A stretch of 64,000 nucleotides of DNA from an uncultured Craurococcus sp. (GCA_902805545.1 CADCTD010000003.1:21391-85390), one strand, 5' to 3'. Shown: positions 16,554-25,681, counted from the stretch's first letter. The notes: generated by a model from the sequence alone, not told the origin. Translations and numbers: made by a program.

Positions 16554-18377
16554 CTAGGATGCTTTCGGCCCCGCCGCAGCCCCCTTGGCGGGCGGCAACT
16601 CCGGGCGGATGTGCAATTCCTTGAGCCGGGCGGGCTCGACGGTGGAGGGCGAGCCCATCATCAGCTCCTCCCCCTGCTGGTTCATGGGGAAGAGGTTGAC
16701 CTCGCGCAGGTTCGGCTCCTCGGCCAGCAGCATGACGATGCGGTCGATGCCGGCCGCCATGCCGCCATGCGGCGGGGCGCCGTAGCGGAAGGCGTTCAGC
16801 ATGCCGCCGAACCGTTCCTCCACCGCCTCGGGCGGATAGCCGGCGAGGCCGAACGCCTTCACCATGATCTCCGCCTTGTGGTTGCGGATGGCGCCCGAGG
16901 CCATCTCGTAGCCGTTGCAGACCACGTCGTACTGATAGGCCGGGATGGTCAGCGGGTCCTGGCTCTCCAGCGCCGCCATCTCGCCCTGCGGCATGCTGAA
17001 GGGGTTGTGGCTGAAGTCGACCTGGCCCGTCTCCTCGTTCAGCTCGTAGAACGGGAAGTCGGTGATCCAGCAGAAGCGGAAGCCCTGCTTCGCCGAGAGG
17101 CCGAGGTCATGGCCGAGCTTGAGGCGCGCCTGGCCGGCGAGCTTCGCGGCATCCGCGGCCTTGCCGGCGGCGAAGAAGACGGCATCGCCAGCCTGCAACC
17201 CGCAGGCAGCGCGGATGGCCTCGGCGCGGTCGGCCTCGAGGTTGCGGGCGATCGGGCCCTTGGCTTCGGCTGAGTCGCCTCCGGCGGGGGCCGCCTCGAA
17301 GGTGATGTAGCCGAGGCCGCCGGCGCCCTGTTCGCGGGCCCACTCGTTCATCTTGTCGAAGAAGCTGCGCGGGTTGGCGGCCGCGCCCGGCGCCGGGATG
17401 GCGCGGACCACGCCGCCGCCCGCCGCGATCTTGGCGAAGAGGCCGAAGCCGGAGCCGGCGAACTGCTCCGTCACGTCGCGGATGACGAGCGGGTTGCGCA
17501 GGTCCGGCTTGTCGGAGCCGTAGTCGAGCATCGCCTTCGCATAGGGGATGCGGATCCAGGGGCCGGCATCGACATGGCGGCCCTCGGCGAAGCGCTCGAA
17601 GGTGCCGCGGATCACCGGTTCCATGGTGGTGAACACGTCCTCCTGCGTGACGAAGCTCATCTCCACGTCGAGCTGGTAGAACATCAGCGTCCGGTCGGCA
17701 CGGCCGGCCTCGTCGCGGAAGCAGGGGGCGATCTGGAAGTAGCGGTCGAAGCCCGCCACCATCGTCAGCTGCTTGTACTGCTGCGGCGCCTGCGGCAGGG
17801 CATAGAACTTGCCGGGATGCAGCCGCGCGGGGACGAGGAAGTCGCGCGCGCCCTCAGGCGAACTCACGGTCAGGATCGGCGTCTGGAATTCATTGAAGCC
17901 GGCGGCGATCATCCGCTCGCGGATGTCCTGGATGATCTGCGCGCGGAGGATCATGTTCCGCTGCAGCCGCTCCCGCCTGAGGTCGAGGAAGCGGTAGCGC
18001 AGCCGCATCTCCTCCGGATACTCCTGCTCCGTCGCGACCTGGAAGGGCAGCACCTCGGCCGTCGACTGCACCGTAAGCTCGCGCACGCGCAGCTCGATCT
18101 CGCCGGTGGGGAGCTTCGCGTTCACCGTGCCGGGCTCGCGGTTCACCACCTCGCCGGTCACGGTGACGACGCTCTCCGGCCGCAGCCGGTCCGCCGCCTC
18201 GAAGACCGGCGAGCCCTGGGCGACCACGCATTGGGTGAGGCCGTAATGGTCGCGCAGGTCGAGGAAGAGCAGGCCGCCATGGTCGCGCTTGCGGTGCACC
18301 CAGCCGGAGAGGCGAGCCGTGCTGCCGGCATCGGTGGCGCGCAGGGCGCCGCAGCTATGGGTGCGGTAGGCGTGCAT
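16554..18377 (-). CDS. aspS: Aspartyl-tRNA synthetase (probably non-discriminating, Asp/Asn)
   Basis: This 607-residue bacterial-type class II synthetase has an N-terminal OB-fold anticodon-binding domain, class II motif 2 around [18 protein letters not shown], the bacterial GAD insertion, and motif 3 [14 protein letters not shown] near the C-terminus. It charges tRNA-Asp in the cytosol. The anticodon-binding loop reads RDHGG with His33. In Pseudomonas a histidine at this position marks enzymes that also charge tRNA-Asn, whereas discriminating enzymes such as that of E. coli have Leu. Indirect Asn-tRNA formation through GatCAB is therefore likely but not shown. It is divergent from rnd across 111 bp. 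Confidence 0.97.
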   Translation of the reverse strand: MHAYRTHSCGALRATDAGSTARLSGWVHRKRDHGGLLFLDLRDHYGLTQCVVAQGSPVFEAADRLRPESVVTVTGEVVNREPGTVNAKLPTGEIELRVRELTVQSTAEVLPFQVATEQEYPEEMRLRYRFLDLRRERLQRNMILRAQIIQDIRERMIAAGFNEFQTPILTVSSPEGARDFLVPARLHPGKFYALPQAPQQYKQLTMVAGFDRYFQIAPCFRDEAGRADRTLMFYQLDVEMSFVTQEDVFTTMEPVIRGTFERFAEGRHVDAGPWIRIPYAKAMLDYGSDKPDLRNPLVIRDVTEQFAGSGFGLFAKIAAGGGVVRAIPAPGAAANPRSFFDKMNEWAREQGAGGLGYITFEAAPAGGDSAEAKGPIARNLEADRAEAIRAACGLQAGDAVFFAAGKAADAAKLAGQARLKLGHDLGLSAKQGFRFCWITDFPFYELNEETGQVDFSHNPFSMPQGEMAALESQDPLTIPAYQYDVVCNGYEMASGAIRNHKAEIMVKAFGLAGYPPEAVEERFGGMLNAFRYGAPPHGGMAAGIDRIVMLLAEEPNLREVNLFPMNQQGEELMMGSPSTVEPARLKELHIRPELPPAKGAAAGPKAS

Positions 18378-18488
18378 GGGGCGTCTGGACCTGCGCTGGC
18401 AATCGGAGCGCCCGTAAGAGAGGGCCGGGGGGGTCCTGTCAAGCGCGCATGGCTTTCCCCGGACCCCGCCCGGGTCTAGAAGCCTGGA

Positions 18489-19673
18489 ATGAGCCGACGT
18501 TCCGCTGAAACCGAGATCGTTCCCGCCCTCGTCACCACCTCCGAGGCCCTCGCCGCCCTCTGCGAGCGGCTGCGGCAGGAGAGCTTCGTCACGATCGATA
18601 CGGAGTTCATGCGGGAACGCACCTATTGGCCGGAGCTCTGCGTCGTCCAGCTCGGCGGGGCACAGGAGACGGCGGTGGTCGATGCCCTAGCCCCCGATCT
18701 CGACCTGGCCCCGCTCGGTGCGCTGCTGTCGGACCCCGCGGTGGTGAAGGTGTTCCACGCCGCGCGGCAGGATGTGGAGATCTTCCTGCTGAAATTCGAT
18801 GCGGTGCCGGCCCCGCTCTTCGACACCCAGGTGGCGGCCATGGTGGCCGGCTTCGGCGACCAGGTGAGCTACGACCAGCTCTGCCGCTCGCTCGCCAATG
18901 CGCAGATCGACAAGGCCCATCGCTTCAGCGACTGGTCGGTGCGGCCGCTGTCTCCCGCGCAGGTCGCCTATGCCGCGGCCGATGTCACCCATCTCCGCCG
19001 CATCTACGTCGCGCTGCGGGAGCGGCTGGATCGGGAGCGGCGGCTCGACTGGGTGGGCGAGGAGATGGCGGTGCTCACCCGGCCGGAGACCTATCGCGCC
19101 GACCCCGAGACGGCCTGGGAGCGGCTGCGCCCGCGCACCGGCAACCGGCGCTTCCTCGGCGTGCTGCAGGCGGCCGCCGCCTGGCGGGAGCGGGAGGCGC
19201 AGCGAATCAACATCCCCCGCCAGCGCCTGGTGAAGGACGAGACGATGCTGGAGCTGGCCGCGACCGCGCCGGAGACGGCGGCCGACCTGGCCCGGGCGCG
19301 CGGCATCTCGGAGGGCTTCGCCAAGGGGCGGAGCGGGGCCGGGCTGCTGGCGGCGATCAAGGCGGCCAAGGCCCTGCCCGATTCGGCCCTGCCCGAGGCG
19401 CCGCGGGACCGCGGCGGCCCCTCCCCCTCCCCGGCGCTGGTCGCGCTGCTGAAGGTGCTGCTGGCCGCCAAGGCGGAGGAGCACCATGTCGCGCCGCGGC
19501 TGCTGGCCAATAGCGAGGACCTCGACCGGCTGGCGACCGAGGCGGAGCCGGACCTCCCGGCGCTGCATGGCTGGCGGCGCGAGGTCTTCGGCGAGGCGGC
19601 CCTCGCCCTGAAGGCGGGCAGGCTGGCGGTCGGCGTCGAGGGGCGGCGGATCAAGCTGATCGCCGTGGGCTGA
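18489..19673 (+). CDS. rnd: Ribonuclease D
   Basis: This 394-residue 3'-5' exoribonuclease trims tRNA precursors and structured RNAs. The N-terminal DEDD nuclease domain (about 1-210) shows exo I DTEF (D37, E39), exo II around [11 protein letters not shown], and the final site [14 protein letters not shown] with the Y of the DEDDy subgroup. An HRDC domain follows (about 215-290, with [14 protein letters not shown]), then a second helical C-terminal domain. The length is normal. It is transcribed divergently from aspS, an arrangement often kept in alphaproteobacteria. Confidence 0.96.
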   Translation: MSRRSAETEIVPALVTTSEALAALCERLRQESFVTIDTEFMRERTYWPELCVVQLGGAQETAVVDALAPDLDLAPLGALLSDPAVVKVFHAARQDVEIFLLKFDAVPAPLFDTQVAAMVAGFGDQVSYDQLCRSLANAQIDKAHRFSDWSVRPLSPAQVAYAAADVTHLRRIYVALRERLDRERRLDWVGEEMAVLTRPETYRADPETAWERLRPRTGNRRFLGVLQAAAAWREREAQRINIPRQRLVKDETMLELAATAPETAADLARARGISEGFAKGRSGAGLLAAIKAAKALPDSALPEAPRDRGGPSPSPALVALLKVLLAAKAEEHHVAPRLLANSEDLDRLATEAEPDLPALHGWRREVFGEAALALKAGRLAVGVEGRRIKLIAVG

Positions 19674-19676
19674 GGC

Positions 19677-19871
19677 TCAGGCGCCGCCGCGCTTCACCCC
19701 ACCGCCCGGCGAGCCGCCGCCGGTCCGAGTCCGGCGCCCCGGCGAGGTACCGCCCGGATCGTGGCCGGAGGCGATGCCATGGCCGCCGCTGCCGACGCCG
19801 GAGGGCTGGGGAAATTGCGGCTCCATCGGTGCCGCGGGCTTCGGCTGGTCGTCGGCCTTCTCCTTGGCCAT
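19677..19871 (-). CDS. Small Gly/Pro-rich hypothetical protein
   Basis: A 64-residue frame starts MAKEKADDQPKPAAPMEPQF and continues with a Gly-Ser-Gly-rich, basic tail ending KRGGA. GGGGAG lies about 8 nt before the ATG. The composition is low complexity and likely disordered, with no signal peptide or membrane segment. It is convergent with rnd (3 nt between stops) and lies 26 nt downstream of the HAD gene on the same strand. I do not recognise the family. The start and ribosome-binding site support a real gene, with moderate confidence. Confidence 0.5.
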   Translation of the reverse strand: MAKEKADDQPKPAAPMEPQFPQPSGVGSGGHGIASGHDPGGTSPGRRTRTGGGSPGGGVKRGGA

Positions 19872-19897
19872 GGTCCGTCTCCCCGATGGGAGGCGGC

Positions 19898-20374
19898 TCA
19901 ATGCGGCAGGCCTTCCCCGGCACCCTCGAAGCCGAGCGCGCGGAGCTGCGCGATGCTCTCCGCCGCCGAGACATGGTGGATGAAGCGCCCGCCCTTCCGC
20001 TCCCACCCGTCACGCGCCGAGGCGCGGTCATCCACCAGCACATGGCCGGGGCCGGACCAGCGCGGCTTCTCATGGCTCATGCAGGTGATGACGGGGACAT
20101 GCGCGCCGAGCACCCGCGCCACCCATTGCCGCTTCTGCTCCGGCGCCCAGGCGCCGCGCGGCAGGCCGGTGAGGATGGTGGGCTTCAGCGGCGCGCAGAA
20201 GCGCCACAGCGCCTCGGCATCCTGCATCATCTCAAGCGTCTCGAAGAAGCGCGGCGCCTTGGCGAGCGCCGCCCACATGGTCTTCAGCGGCAGCGCCTCC
20301 GGCCGCTGGCCGGTCACCGCCTCCACGCCGCGGTCGAAGTCGGCCAGCACGCCGTCGAGGTCGAGATAGAGCAC
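19898..20374 (-). CDS. HAD-superfamily phosphatase, 5'(3')-deoxynucleotidase-like
   Basis: This 158-residue protein begins at a GTG 4 nt after the stop of the deoxyribosyltransferase gene. The HAD motif I is at the very N-terminus, YLDLDGVLADFDRG, with nucleophile D5 and general acid D7. A threonine-containing motif II (TILTGLPRG) and an acidic motif IV (VLVDDRASARDGW) follow. A minimal cap and the GVLADFD form fit 5'-nucleotidases of the NT5C type. With the preceding gene it suggests a two-step deoxynucleotide salvage or clean-up unit in the cytosol. No ribosome-binding site precedes the GTG, so translation is probably coupled. Confidence 0.82.
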   Translation of the reverse strand: MLYLDLDGVLADFDRGVEAVTGQRPEALPLKTMWAALAKAPRFFETLEMMQDAEALWRFCAPLKPTILTGLPRGAWAPEQKRQWVARVLGAHVPVITCMSHEKPRWSGPGHVLVDDRASARDGWERKGGRFIHHVSAAESIAQLRALGFEGAGEGLPH

Positions 20375-20378
20375 GGCG

Positions 20379-20936
20379 CTACCGGCGGCAGGCCCCGGCC
20401 GCGAGGCGGACGCAATCGGCGAAGACCTCGAGCGCGTCGAAGGCGCGGTCCACCCCATCCGCCGGCAGCACGATCGGGTGGCCGCCGCCCTGCAGCACGG
20501 CGCCGGGGATCATCAGGTTGTCGGGCAGGCCGAAGCCCTCGACCATCAGCCCGGGCATCGGGTCCGGCACGGCGGCAAGCTGGCGGCGGCTGCGCTCGGC
20601 GAAGGGCGCCGCCGTGTTGGAATAGGCGAAGATCGGCTTGCCCCGGCCGAGGAACCAGCCGAGCTCCACCAGCGTCCCCGCATCGGCCGAGGGGCCGCGG
20701 AAGGGGGTGAGGTTCGCGATGACGATGTCGCATTCCTCCATCATCGCCACGTCCTTGTCGTAGATGACGCGCCAGAGCCGGTCCTCCGGCAGGCTGCGCA
20801 GCGTCTCGACATCCTCGTTCAGCGGCGGCCGGCCGGTGAGTCCGTGCTGCGCGCAGATCGCGACCTTGCGGGCGGCATGGGCGATGGCGTCGGGGAGGAA
20901 GACGTCCGGCCCGGCGAGATAGGCGGTGATGCTCAT
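20379..20936 (-). CDS. Nucleoside 2-deoxyribosyltransferase family protein
   Basis: This 185-residue protein matches the nucleoside 2-deoxyribosyltransferase family (Rossmann-like fold). Motifs are YLAGPDVF at the N-terminus, the aspartate in ECDIVIANLTPFRGPSADAG, and the catalytic glutamate in TLVELGW (E91). Enzymes of this family move deoxyribose between bases or hydrolyse (deoxy)nucleotide N-glycosidic bonds. The HAD phosphatase gene follows 4 nt downstream, so the pair is probably an operon acting on nucleotides. The glycosyl acceptor is not predictable. Confidence 0.92.
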   Translation of the reverse strand: MSITAYLAGPDVFLPDAIAHAARKVAICAQHGLTGRPPLNEDVETLRSLPEDRLWRVIYDKDVAMMEECDIVIANLTPFRGPSADAGTLVELGWFLGRGKPIFAYSNTAAPFAERSRRQLAAVPDPMPGLMVEGFGLPDNLMIPGAVLQGGGHPIVLPADGVDRAFDALEVFADCVRLAAGACRR

Positions 20937-20988
20937 GCGCCGGCAGTCAACAGGAGCCGGCGCGGCCTGTCACCAGGGCAAAGCCCGG

Positions 20989-21023
20989 TCCGGCGCCTTC
21001 GCCTCCGCAGGAACGGCGCCGGA
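20989..21023. terminator. Perfect 9-bp inverted repeat between two minus-strand genes
   Basis: TCCGGCGCC (20989-20997) and GGCGCCGGA (21015-21023) form a stem with a 17-nt loop. It lies between the stop of the upstream small membrane protein gene and the start of the deoxyribosyltransferase gene, so it may end the former transcript. No T-run is present. Confidence 0.45.
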
Positions 21024-21058
21024 GCGGCCGCCGCGAACGGGGGCGCATGGCGGACGCG

Positions 21059-21316
21059 TCAGTGGATCACCCCGAGCAGCCAGGCGACGCAGAGCAGGGC
21101 GAGCGCCCAGGCGAGCACGGCGGTGCCGAAGAGCGTCCTGGCATTGCAGGCGGCGCCGTGCTCGATCAGCCGCAGCAGCGCCTCGCCGAGGCTCCGCCGC
21201 ACGGGGCGGGTGGGGCGCAGCGCCACGGGCCGCGGCCGGGCCTGTTGCCAGGCATTGGGGTTCGGGCGGAGCGCTTGGCGCGCCGCCGTCCTTCGTCCTT
21301 CGAGAATGTCCTGCAC
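21059..21316 (-). CDS. Small hypothetical protein with a C-terminal membrane helix
   Basis: This is an 85-residue frame with a GTG start. The first 55 residues are basic and rich in Arg, Pro and Ala. The last part, LFGTAVLAWALALLCVAWLL, is a convincing single transmembrane helix followed by GVIH, giving a tail-anchored arrangement. I do not recognise a family. The region around the start lacks a clear ribosome-binding site, and the N-terminal half could be mis-started. Moderate-to-low confidence that this is a gene. Confidence 0.4.
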   Translation of the reverse strand: MQDILEGRRTAARQALRPNPNAWQQARPRPVALRPTRPVRRSLGEALLRLIEHGAACNARTLFGTAVLAWALALLCVAWLLGVIH

Positions 21317-21465
21317 GGATCAGCCATGACGTCGTTGCGGGAGGGAATGTGTACGGCATGATCATTCCGTTCCAATCAATGACCCGTGCATCGCGGATCG
21401 GTGCAATGCCGTGGCGAACCCGGCGCCCGATGCGGGGTTGAAGCGGCAAGGCCGAGGAACCAGTA

Positions 21466-21678
21466 ATGAGCGACAACGACCGCGATCACCGCATCCGCCA
21501 GCGCGCCTACCTGCTCTGGCTCGGCGATGGCCAGCCGGATGGCAAGGCGGAGGAGCATTGGCGCCAGGCCGTCGCCGCCGAGCAGGACCGCGCGGCCGAC
21601 GAGGCGAGCCGGGAGAGCTTCCCCGCCAGCGACCCGCCGGCGCGGGGCGGCATCACCGGGGTCGGCGGCCCGGCTTGA
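21466..21678 (+). CDS. DUF2934 domain-containing small protein
   Basis: This 70-residue acidic protein has DUF2934 features: an N-terminal helix with IRQRAYLLWLGDGQPDGKAEEHWRQA (shown in part: RAYLLWLGDGQPDGKAEEHW) and a C-terminal FPASDPPA segment. These short proteins are common in soil alphaproteobacteria and have no known activity. A GGAACC-type weak ribosome-binding site precedes the ATG. The metallo-hydrolase gene follows 46 nt later and may share the transcript. Confidence 0.8.
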   Translation: MSDNDRDHRIRQRAYLLWLGDGQPDGKAEEHWRQAVAAEQDRAADEASRESFPASDPPARGGITGVGGPA

Positions 21679-21724
21679 CGCCGCGGGCCTCCCGCCGCTG
21701 CTATGGCGGCAGGGAGGGCCCTTC

Positions 21725-22582
21725 ATGCGCTGGACCATCGGCCAGGTCACCGTCACCAAGCTGGTGGAGCTTGAGTCGACTGGCGGCAGCCGCTTCCTGC
21801 TGCCCCAGGCGACGCCGGAGGAAGTCCGCAAGATCCCCTGGCTCGTGCCCGACTTCGCCGACGAGGCGGGACGGCTTCGGCTCAGCATCCATGCGCTGGT
21901 CGTCGAGGCGCCGGGCCGGCGCATCCTGGTCGATACCTGCCTCGGCAACGACAAGCAGGGGCGGAAGATCCCGCACTGGAACGCCCGGCGGAGCCGCTTC
22001 CTCGAGGAGATGGCGGAGGCCGGCTTCCCGCCCGGGAGCATCGACACGGTGCTCTGCACCCACCTCCATGTCGACCATGTCGGCTGGAACACGCGGCTGG
22101 CAGGCGAGCGCTGGGTGCCGAGCTTCCCGAACGCGCGCTACCTCTTCGGCCGGCGCGAGTTCGAGCACTGGTCGGGCGGCGCGGGCGACGAGGCCCAGGC
22201 CGCGGTCTTCGCCGATTCCGTCCAGCCGATCGTCGAGGCGGGGCTGCACGAGCTGGTCGAGGCGGATCACCGCCTCTGCCCTGAGGTGCGGCTGGTGCCG
22301 AGCTTCGGCCACACGCCGGGGCATGTGAGCGTCGCCATCGAGTCCGAGGGCGAGCGGGGCTTCATCACCGGCGACATCGCTCACCACCCCTGCCAGCTCG
22401 CCCATCCGCACTGGAACTCGACCGCCGATGCCGACCCGGCCGCGGCGGAGGCGACGCGGCGGGCGGTCTTCGATGGCCTCGCCGGCACGCCGGTGCTGGT
22501 GATCGGCACGCATTTCGCCGGGCGCACCGCCGGGCGGGTGGTCCGCGAGGCGGAGGGGCTCCGGATGCTGATGTGCTGGTGA
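21725..22582 (+). CDS. MBL-fold metallo-hydrolase
   Basis: This 285-residue cytosolic protein of the metallo-beta-lactamase superfamily has the zinc motif THLHVDHVG (HxHxDH at 113-118), a third histidine in SFGHTPGHVS, the bridging aspartate in ITGDIAHHP and the final histidine in VIGTHFAG. The layout resembles quorum-quenching lactonases and glyoxalase II-type hydrolases. The long N-terminal arm EVRKIPWLVPDFADEAG is shared with methyl-parathion-hydrolase-like relatives. The substrate is not predictable. Its stop overlaps the start of an MFS transporter gene, which suggests the transporter moves the substrate or product. Confidence 0.92.
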   Translation: MRWTIGQVTVTKLVELESTGGSRFLLPQATPEEVRKIPWLVPDFADEAGRLRLSIHALVVEAPGRRILVDTCLGNDKQGRKIPHWNARRSRFLEEMAEAGFPPGSIDTVLCTHLHVDHVGWNTRLAGERWVPSFPNARYLFGRREFEHWSGGAGDEAQAAVFADSVQPIVEAGLHELVEADHRLCPEVRLVPSFGHTPGHVSVAIESEGERGFITGDIAHHPCQLAHPHWNSTADADPAAAEATRRAVFDGLAGTPVLVIGTHFAGRTAGRVVREAEGLRMLMCW

Positions 22583-23790
22583 GCATCGAGAGCCGCGCCT
22601 CCTGGGTCATCGCCGTCACGGCGGTCGTCATCCTCTCCATCTCCTTCGGGGCGCCGCTGCTGGTGGTGGTGGCGCTGCGGCCGATCGCCGCCGATCTCGG
22701 CGATGCGCGGTCGATCCCGGCGCTGGCCTCCTCGCTCGCCTATTTGGGCGCGGGGGCGGGGGGCATCCTGATGGGGTGGATCGCCGGGCGGACCTCGACG
22801 CGGCTCATCACCATGGTCGGCGGGGCGATGGTCTGCGCCGGGCTGGCGCTCGCCTCGGGCGGGGCGGCCTGGCAGCTGGTGGTCGGCTTCGGGCTGCTGG
22901 TCGGGCTGCTCGGCAACGGCGCGCTCTTCCCGCCGATGATGACCTATGTGTCGCTCTGGTTCGACCGGCGGCGGGGGACGGCGCTGGCGCTGGTCGCCTC
23001 CGGGCAATATGTGGCGGGCGCCCTCTGGCCGGCGCTACTGGAGCGGCTGATCGCCGCCCATGGCTGGCAGCGGGTGATGCTGGGCTACGGGGTCTTCGCC
23101 GCCGCCACCATCCTGCCGCTGGCGGCGCTGGTGCTGCGGCCGGCGCCGCAGCCGCTGCCCGGGGCCGCGGCGGAGGCCGGGCCGGTCGCCGGGGAGACGG
23201 TGCTCGGCCTCCCGCCGAACCTGGCGCTCGGGCTGCTGGCGCTCGCCTCCTTCCTCTGCTGCATCCCGATGGCGATGCCGGCGGCGCATCTCGTCGCCTT
23301 CTGCGGCGATCTCGGCATCAGTGCGCAGCAGGGGGCGTGGATGCTCTCCGTGCTGCTCATCGCGGCCTTCCTGGCGCGGCAGTTCTGGGGCTGGGTCGCC
23401 GACCGGATCGGCGGGCTGAACACGCTGCTCGCCGGCAATCTCTGCCAGACGGTGGGGATGGCGGCCTTCCTGGTGACCCAGGAGGAGGCCGGGCTGTTCC
23501 TCGTCGCCGCCGGCTACGGCCTCGGCTTCAGCGGGATCGTGCCGGCCTATGTGCTGGCGGTGCGCGAGCTCTTCCCCGCCAGCGAGGCGGCCTGGCGGGT
23601 GCCGGTGCTGCTCTTCCTCAGCCTCTCCGGCATGGCGGCGGGCGCCTGGCTGGCGGGGGCGCTCTATGACGGCTTCGGCTTCTACGCCATCGCCTGGCAG
23701 GTCGGGATCGCCTGCAACCTGGCGGCGCTCGCCCTGCTCGGCGGGCTGGCGCTGCGGCGGCGGCGGGCGCCCCTCCTCAGCCCCGGATGA
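22579..23790 (+). CDS. MFS transporter (OFA / oxalate-formate antiporter-like)
   Basis: This 403-residue inner-membrane protein has twelve predicted helices and the loop 2-3 MFS pattern GWIAGRTSTR. The helix-4 region SLWFDRRRGTALALVASGQYVAGALWP is typical of monocarboxylate/OFA-type carriers (key part: WFDRRRGTALALVASG). The GTG at 22579 overlaps the stop of the hydrolase gene (GTGA); GTG 22573 is a possible alternative. The pair likely works on one small organic acid or ester. The end overlaps the convergent small gene by 14 bp. Confidence 0.9.
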   Translation: MSIESRASWVIAVTAVVILSISFGAPLLVVVALRPIAADLGDARSIPALASSLAYLGAGAGGILMGWIAGRTSTRLITMVGGAMVCAGLALASGGAAWQLVVGFGLLVGLLGNGALFPPMMTYVSLWFDRRRGTALALVASGQYVAGALWPALLERLIAAHGWQRVMLGYGVFAAATILPLAALVLRPAPQPLPGAAAEAGPVAGETVLGLPPNLALGLLALASFLCCIPMAMPAAHLVAFCGDLGISAQQGAWMLSVLLIAAFLARQFWGWVADRIGGLNTLLAGNLCQTVGMAAFLVTQEEAGLFLVAAGYGLGFSGIVPAYVLAVRELFPASEAAWRVPVLLFLSLSGMAAGAWLAGALYDGFGFYAIAWQVGIACNLAALALLGGLALRRRRAPLLSPG

Positions 23791-24043
23791 TCTTCCGCAG
23801 ATTGGCCCGCACCCGGCGATGCGAGGGGGCGATGGCAGCGGCCATCACCGCCTCGGCCCCGGCGCCGGAGAGCACGGCCTGGCCGGCCGCGAAGGCGCCG
23901 GTGGTGAAGGCCTTCTGCTTCTCCAGCACATAGCCGGTGAGGCGGGCCTGCGCCTCGGCCGGCTCGGCCCAGAGCTGGGCGCTGCGGAGCGTGAAGACGA
24001 AGGCGGTCTGCCAGGCGAAGGCCGCGGCGGTGAAGGGGTTCAT
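23777..24043 (-). CDS. Small phasin-like hypothetical protein
   Basis: This 88-residue protein begins MNPFTAAAFAWQTAFVF and is amphipathic and Ala-rich, with YVLEKQKAFTTGAFAAGQAV in the middle and a basic tail. The pattern of an N-terminal aromatic helix followed by an alanine-rich helix resembles phasin-type granule proteins, but the match is weak. It overlaps the 3' end of the convergent MFS gene by 14 bp and lies 16 nt downstream of the peroxiredoxin gene on the same strand. Function is not assigned. Confidence 0.55.
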   Translation of the reverse strand: MNPFTAAAFAWQTAFVFTLRSAQLWAEPAEAQARLTGYVLEKQKAFTTGAFAAGQAVLSGAGAEAVMAAAIAPSHRRVRANLRKIIRG

Positions 24044-24059
24044 GGCCGCGGCGTCCCGA

Positions 24060-24542
24060 TCAAAGCGCCGCCAGGACGGCGTCGGCCGTGCTGACCTCGA
24101 AGGCGCCCGGCGCCTCGACGGCGACATGCGCGACCTTGCCGTCCCTGGCGATGAGGGCGAAGCGCTGGCTGCGGACGCCCAGGCCCCGGGCCGTCAGGTC
24201 CAGCTCCAGACCGAGCTTCTTCGTGAACTCGGCGCTGCCATCGGCGATCATCACCACCTTGTCGCCGACGCCCTGGTCCTTGCCCCAGGCGGCCATGACG
24301 AAGGCGTCGTTCACCGCCATGCAGGCGACGACATCGGCGCCCTTCGCCTTCAGCGCGTCATACTGGGTGACGAAGCCGGGCAGGTGCTTGGCCGAGCAGG
24401 TGGGCGTGAAGGCGCCGGGGACGCCGAACAGCACCACGGTCTTGCCGCCGAACAGCTCCTCGGTGGTGATCTCCCGTGGGCCCTCGGGCGTGCCCTGCAT
24501 CAGCTTCGTCGAGGGGATGCTGTCGCCAGCCTGGATGGTCAT
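24060..24542 (-). CDS. Peroxiredoxin, Prx5 (AhpC/TSA-like) type
   Basis: This 160-residue thiol peroxidase reduces hydrogen peroxide and alkyl hydroperoxides in the cytosol. The active-site block PGAFTPTCS carries the peroxidatic cysteine C49 with the conserved Pro and Thr. The Prx5-specific segment NDAFVMAAWGKDQG and the conserved arginine in LGVRSQRFALI are present. A further cysteine in VVACMAVND may act in resolution. Length and motifs fit the atypical 2-Cys/1-Cys Prx5 class that uses glutathione or glutaredoxin. It is divergent from the yqgE-like gene across 167 bp, and a small phasin-like gene follows. Confidence 0.95.
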   Translation of the reverse strand: MTIQAGDSIPSTKLMQGTPEGPREITTEELFGGKTVVLFGVPGAFTPTCSAKHLPGFVTQYDALKAKGADVVACMAVNDAFVMAAWGKDQGVGDKVVMIADGSAEFTKKLGLELDLTARGLGVRSQRFALIARDGKVAHVAVEAPGAFEVSTADAVLAAL

Positions 24543-24709
24543 GGGGTGGTCCTCTTCTCCGGTCGGCCTTCCTGTAGTCGCTTCACCGGTTGCTGTCACC
24601 GCACGGGATACGGGAGCGCCAGCGGCAGCGTCCTCACCATTCTGCAGGGCCTGGCCGCCTGGCCCTGGCGCGGCTTGCGTGGCCCCTTGCCAGCCGCCAT
24701 CTTGAGGGC

Positions 24710-25312
24710 ATGGCCAAACGCCCACGCACCCGACCGACCGCCCAGGCCAGCCACGAGGAGGGCTATCTGAGCGGCCAGGTCCTGGTCGCCATGCCGAACA
24801 TGCAGGACCCCCGCTTCGCCGGCACCGTCATCTGCCTCTGCGCCCACTCGCCCGAGGGTGCGATGGGCATCATCGTCAACAAGCCGATCGAGGGCATGTC
24901 CTTCGACGAGCTGCTGAAGCAGCTGGAGCTCGAGCCGGTGCCGCCGCAGCGGCGCATCGCCCTGATCCAGGGCGGGCCGGTCGAGGGCGGCCGCGGCTTC
25001 GTGCTGCACACCAAGGACTGGACCAGCGACGCCTCCCTCCCCGTCGCCGAGGACCTCGCGCTGACGGCCAGCGTCGACATCCTGAAGGCGATCGCCGGCG
25101 GCGGCGGGCCGCGCAGCGGCATCCTGGCGCTCGGCTATGCCGGCTGGGGGCCGGGGCAGCTGGAGGACGAGATCCAGGCCAATTCCTGGCTCTCGGTCGA
25201 CCCCGACGAGGCGCTGCTCTTCGGCGAGGGCCATGACGGCAAGTGGCGGCAGGCCATGGCCAAGCTGCGGGTCGACCCGCTGCTGCTGTCCGGCGCCGCC
25301 GGGCACGCCTGA
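24710..25312 (+). CDS. YqgE/AlgH family protein (UPF0301)
   Basis: The 200-residue cytosolic protein matches YqgE/AlgH. Markers are YLSGQVLVAMPNMQDPRFAG near the N-terminus, EGAMGIIVNKP, IQGGPVEGGRGFVLH and the C-terminal LGYAGWGPGQLEDEI. The family is broadly conserved; AlgH has been tied to alginate gene regulation in Pseudomonas, but no biochemical function is known. The start is set by the ATG of MAKRPRTRP. The MmcQ/YjbR gene follows 39 nt downstream. Confidence 0.95.
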   Translation: MAKRPRTRPTAQASHEEGYLSGQVLVAMPNMQDPRFAGTVICLCAHSPEGAMGIIVNKPIEGMSFDELLKQLELEPVPPQRRIALIQGGPVEGGRGFVLHTKDWTSDASLPVAEDLALTASVDILKAIAGGGGPRSGILALGYAGWGPGQLEDEIQANSWLSVDPDEALLFGEGHDGKWRQAMAKLRVDPLLLSGAAGHA

Positions 25313-25351
25313 GGCCGGGCCTTTTCCCCGCGCGGAGGCATCGGGACGACC

Positions 25352-25681
25352 TTGCCCGTCAGTGCAGACCGTGCGCGCGAGCTGGCGCTTGCCTTGGGCG
25401 ATGCGAGCGAGGCGCCGCATTTCCATCGCGTGGCCTTCCGCACGCCGCGCAAGACCTTCGCCACCCTGGACGCCAAGGCCCGGGACCTGAACCTGATGTT
25501 CAGCCAGGATCTCCGCGATTTCTATTGCGATCTGGCGCCGCACGCCTTCCGGCCGGTGCCGGGCGGATGGGGGCGCATGGGGGCCACCCGCTGCGACCTC
25601 GAGGCGGTGGACGAGGCGACACTGGTTCCGGCCCTGGAGGCGGCGCACCGCCTCGCCGCACCGAAGGCCAGGATGCGCTGA
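25352..25681 (+). CDS. MmcQ/YjbR family DNA-binding-like protein
   Basis: This 109-residue protein of the MmcQ/YjbR (CyaY-like fold) family has the motifs ASEAPHFHRVAFRTPRKTFAT and RPVPGGWGRMGATRCDLEA. The fold is proposed to bind DNA but the role is unclear; many copies occur in soil bacteria. The start is a TTG at 25352, with GGAGG upstream at a wide spacing of about 14 nt and no better in-frame start. It follows the yqgE-like gene and converges with a Bcr/CflA-type transporter gene. Confidence 0.85.
   Translation: MPVSADRARELALALGDASEAPHFHRVAFRTPRKTFATLDAKARDLNLMFSQDLRDFYCDLAPHAFRPVPGGWGRMGATRCDLEAVDEATLVPALEAAHRLAAPKARMR

Noticed and set aside
21317..21465. Regulatory element in the gap before the DUF2934 gene
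   Set aside because: Short imperfect dyads such as ATC-GCG-GAT are present but too weak to call.
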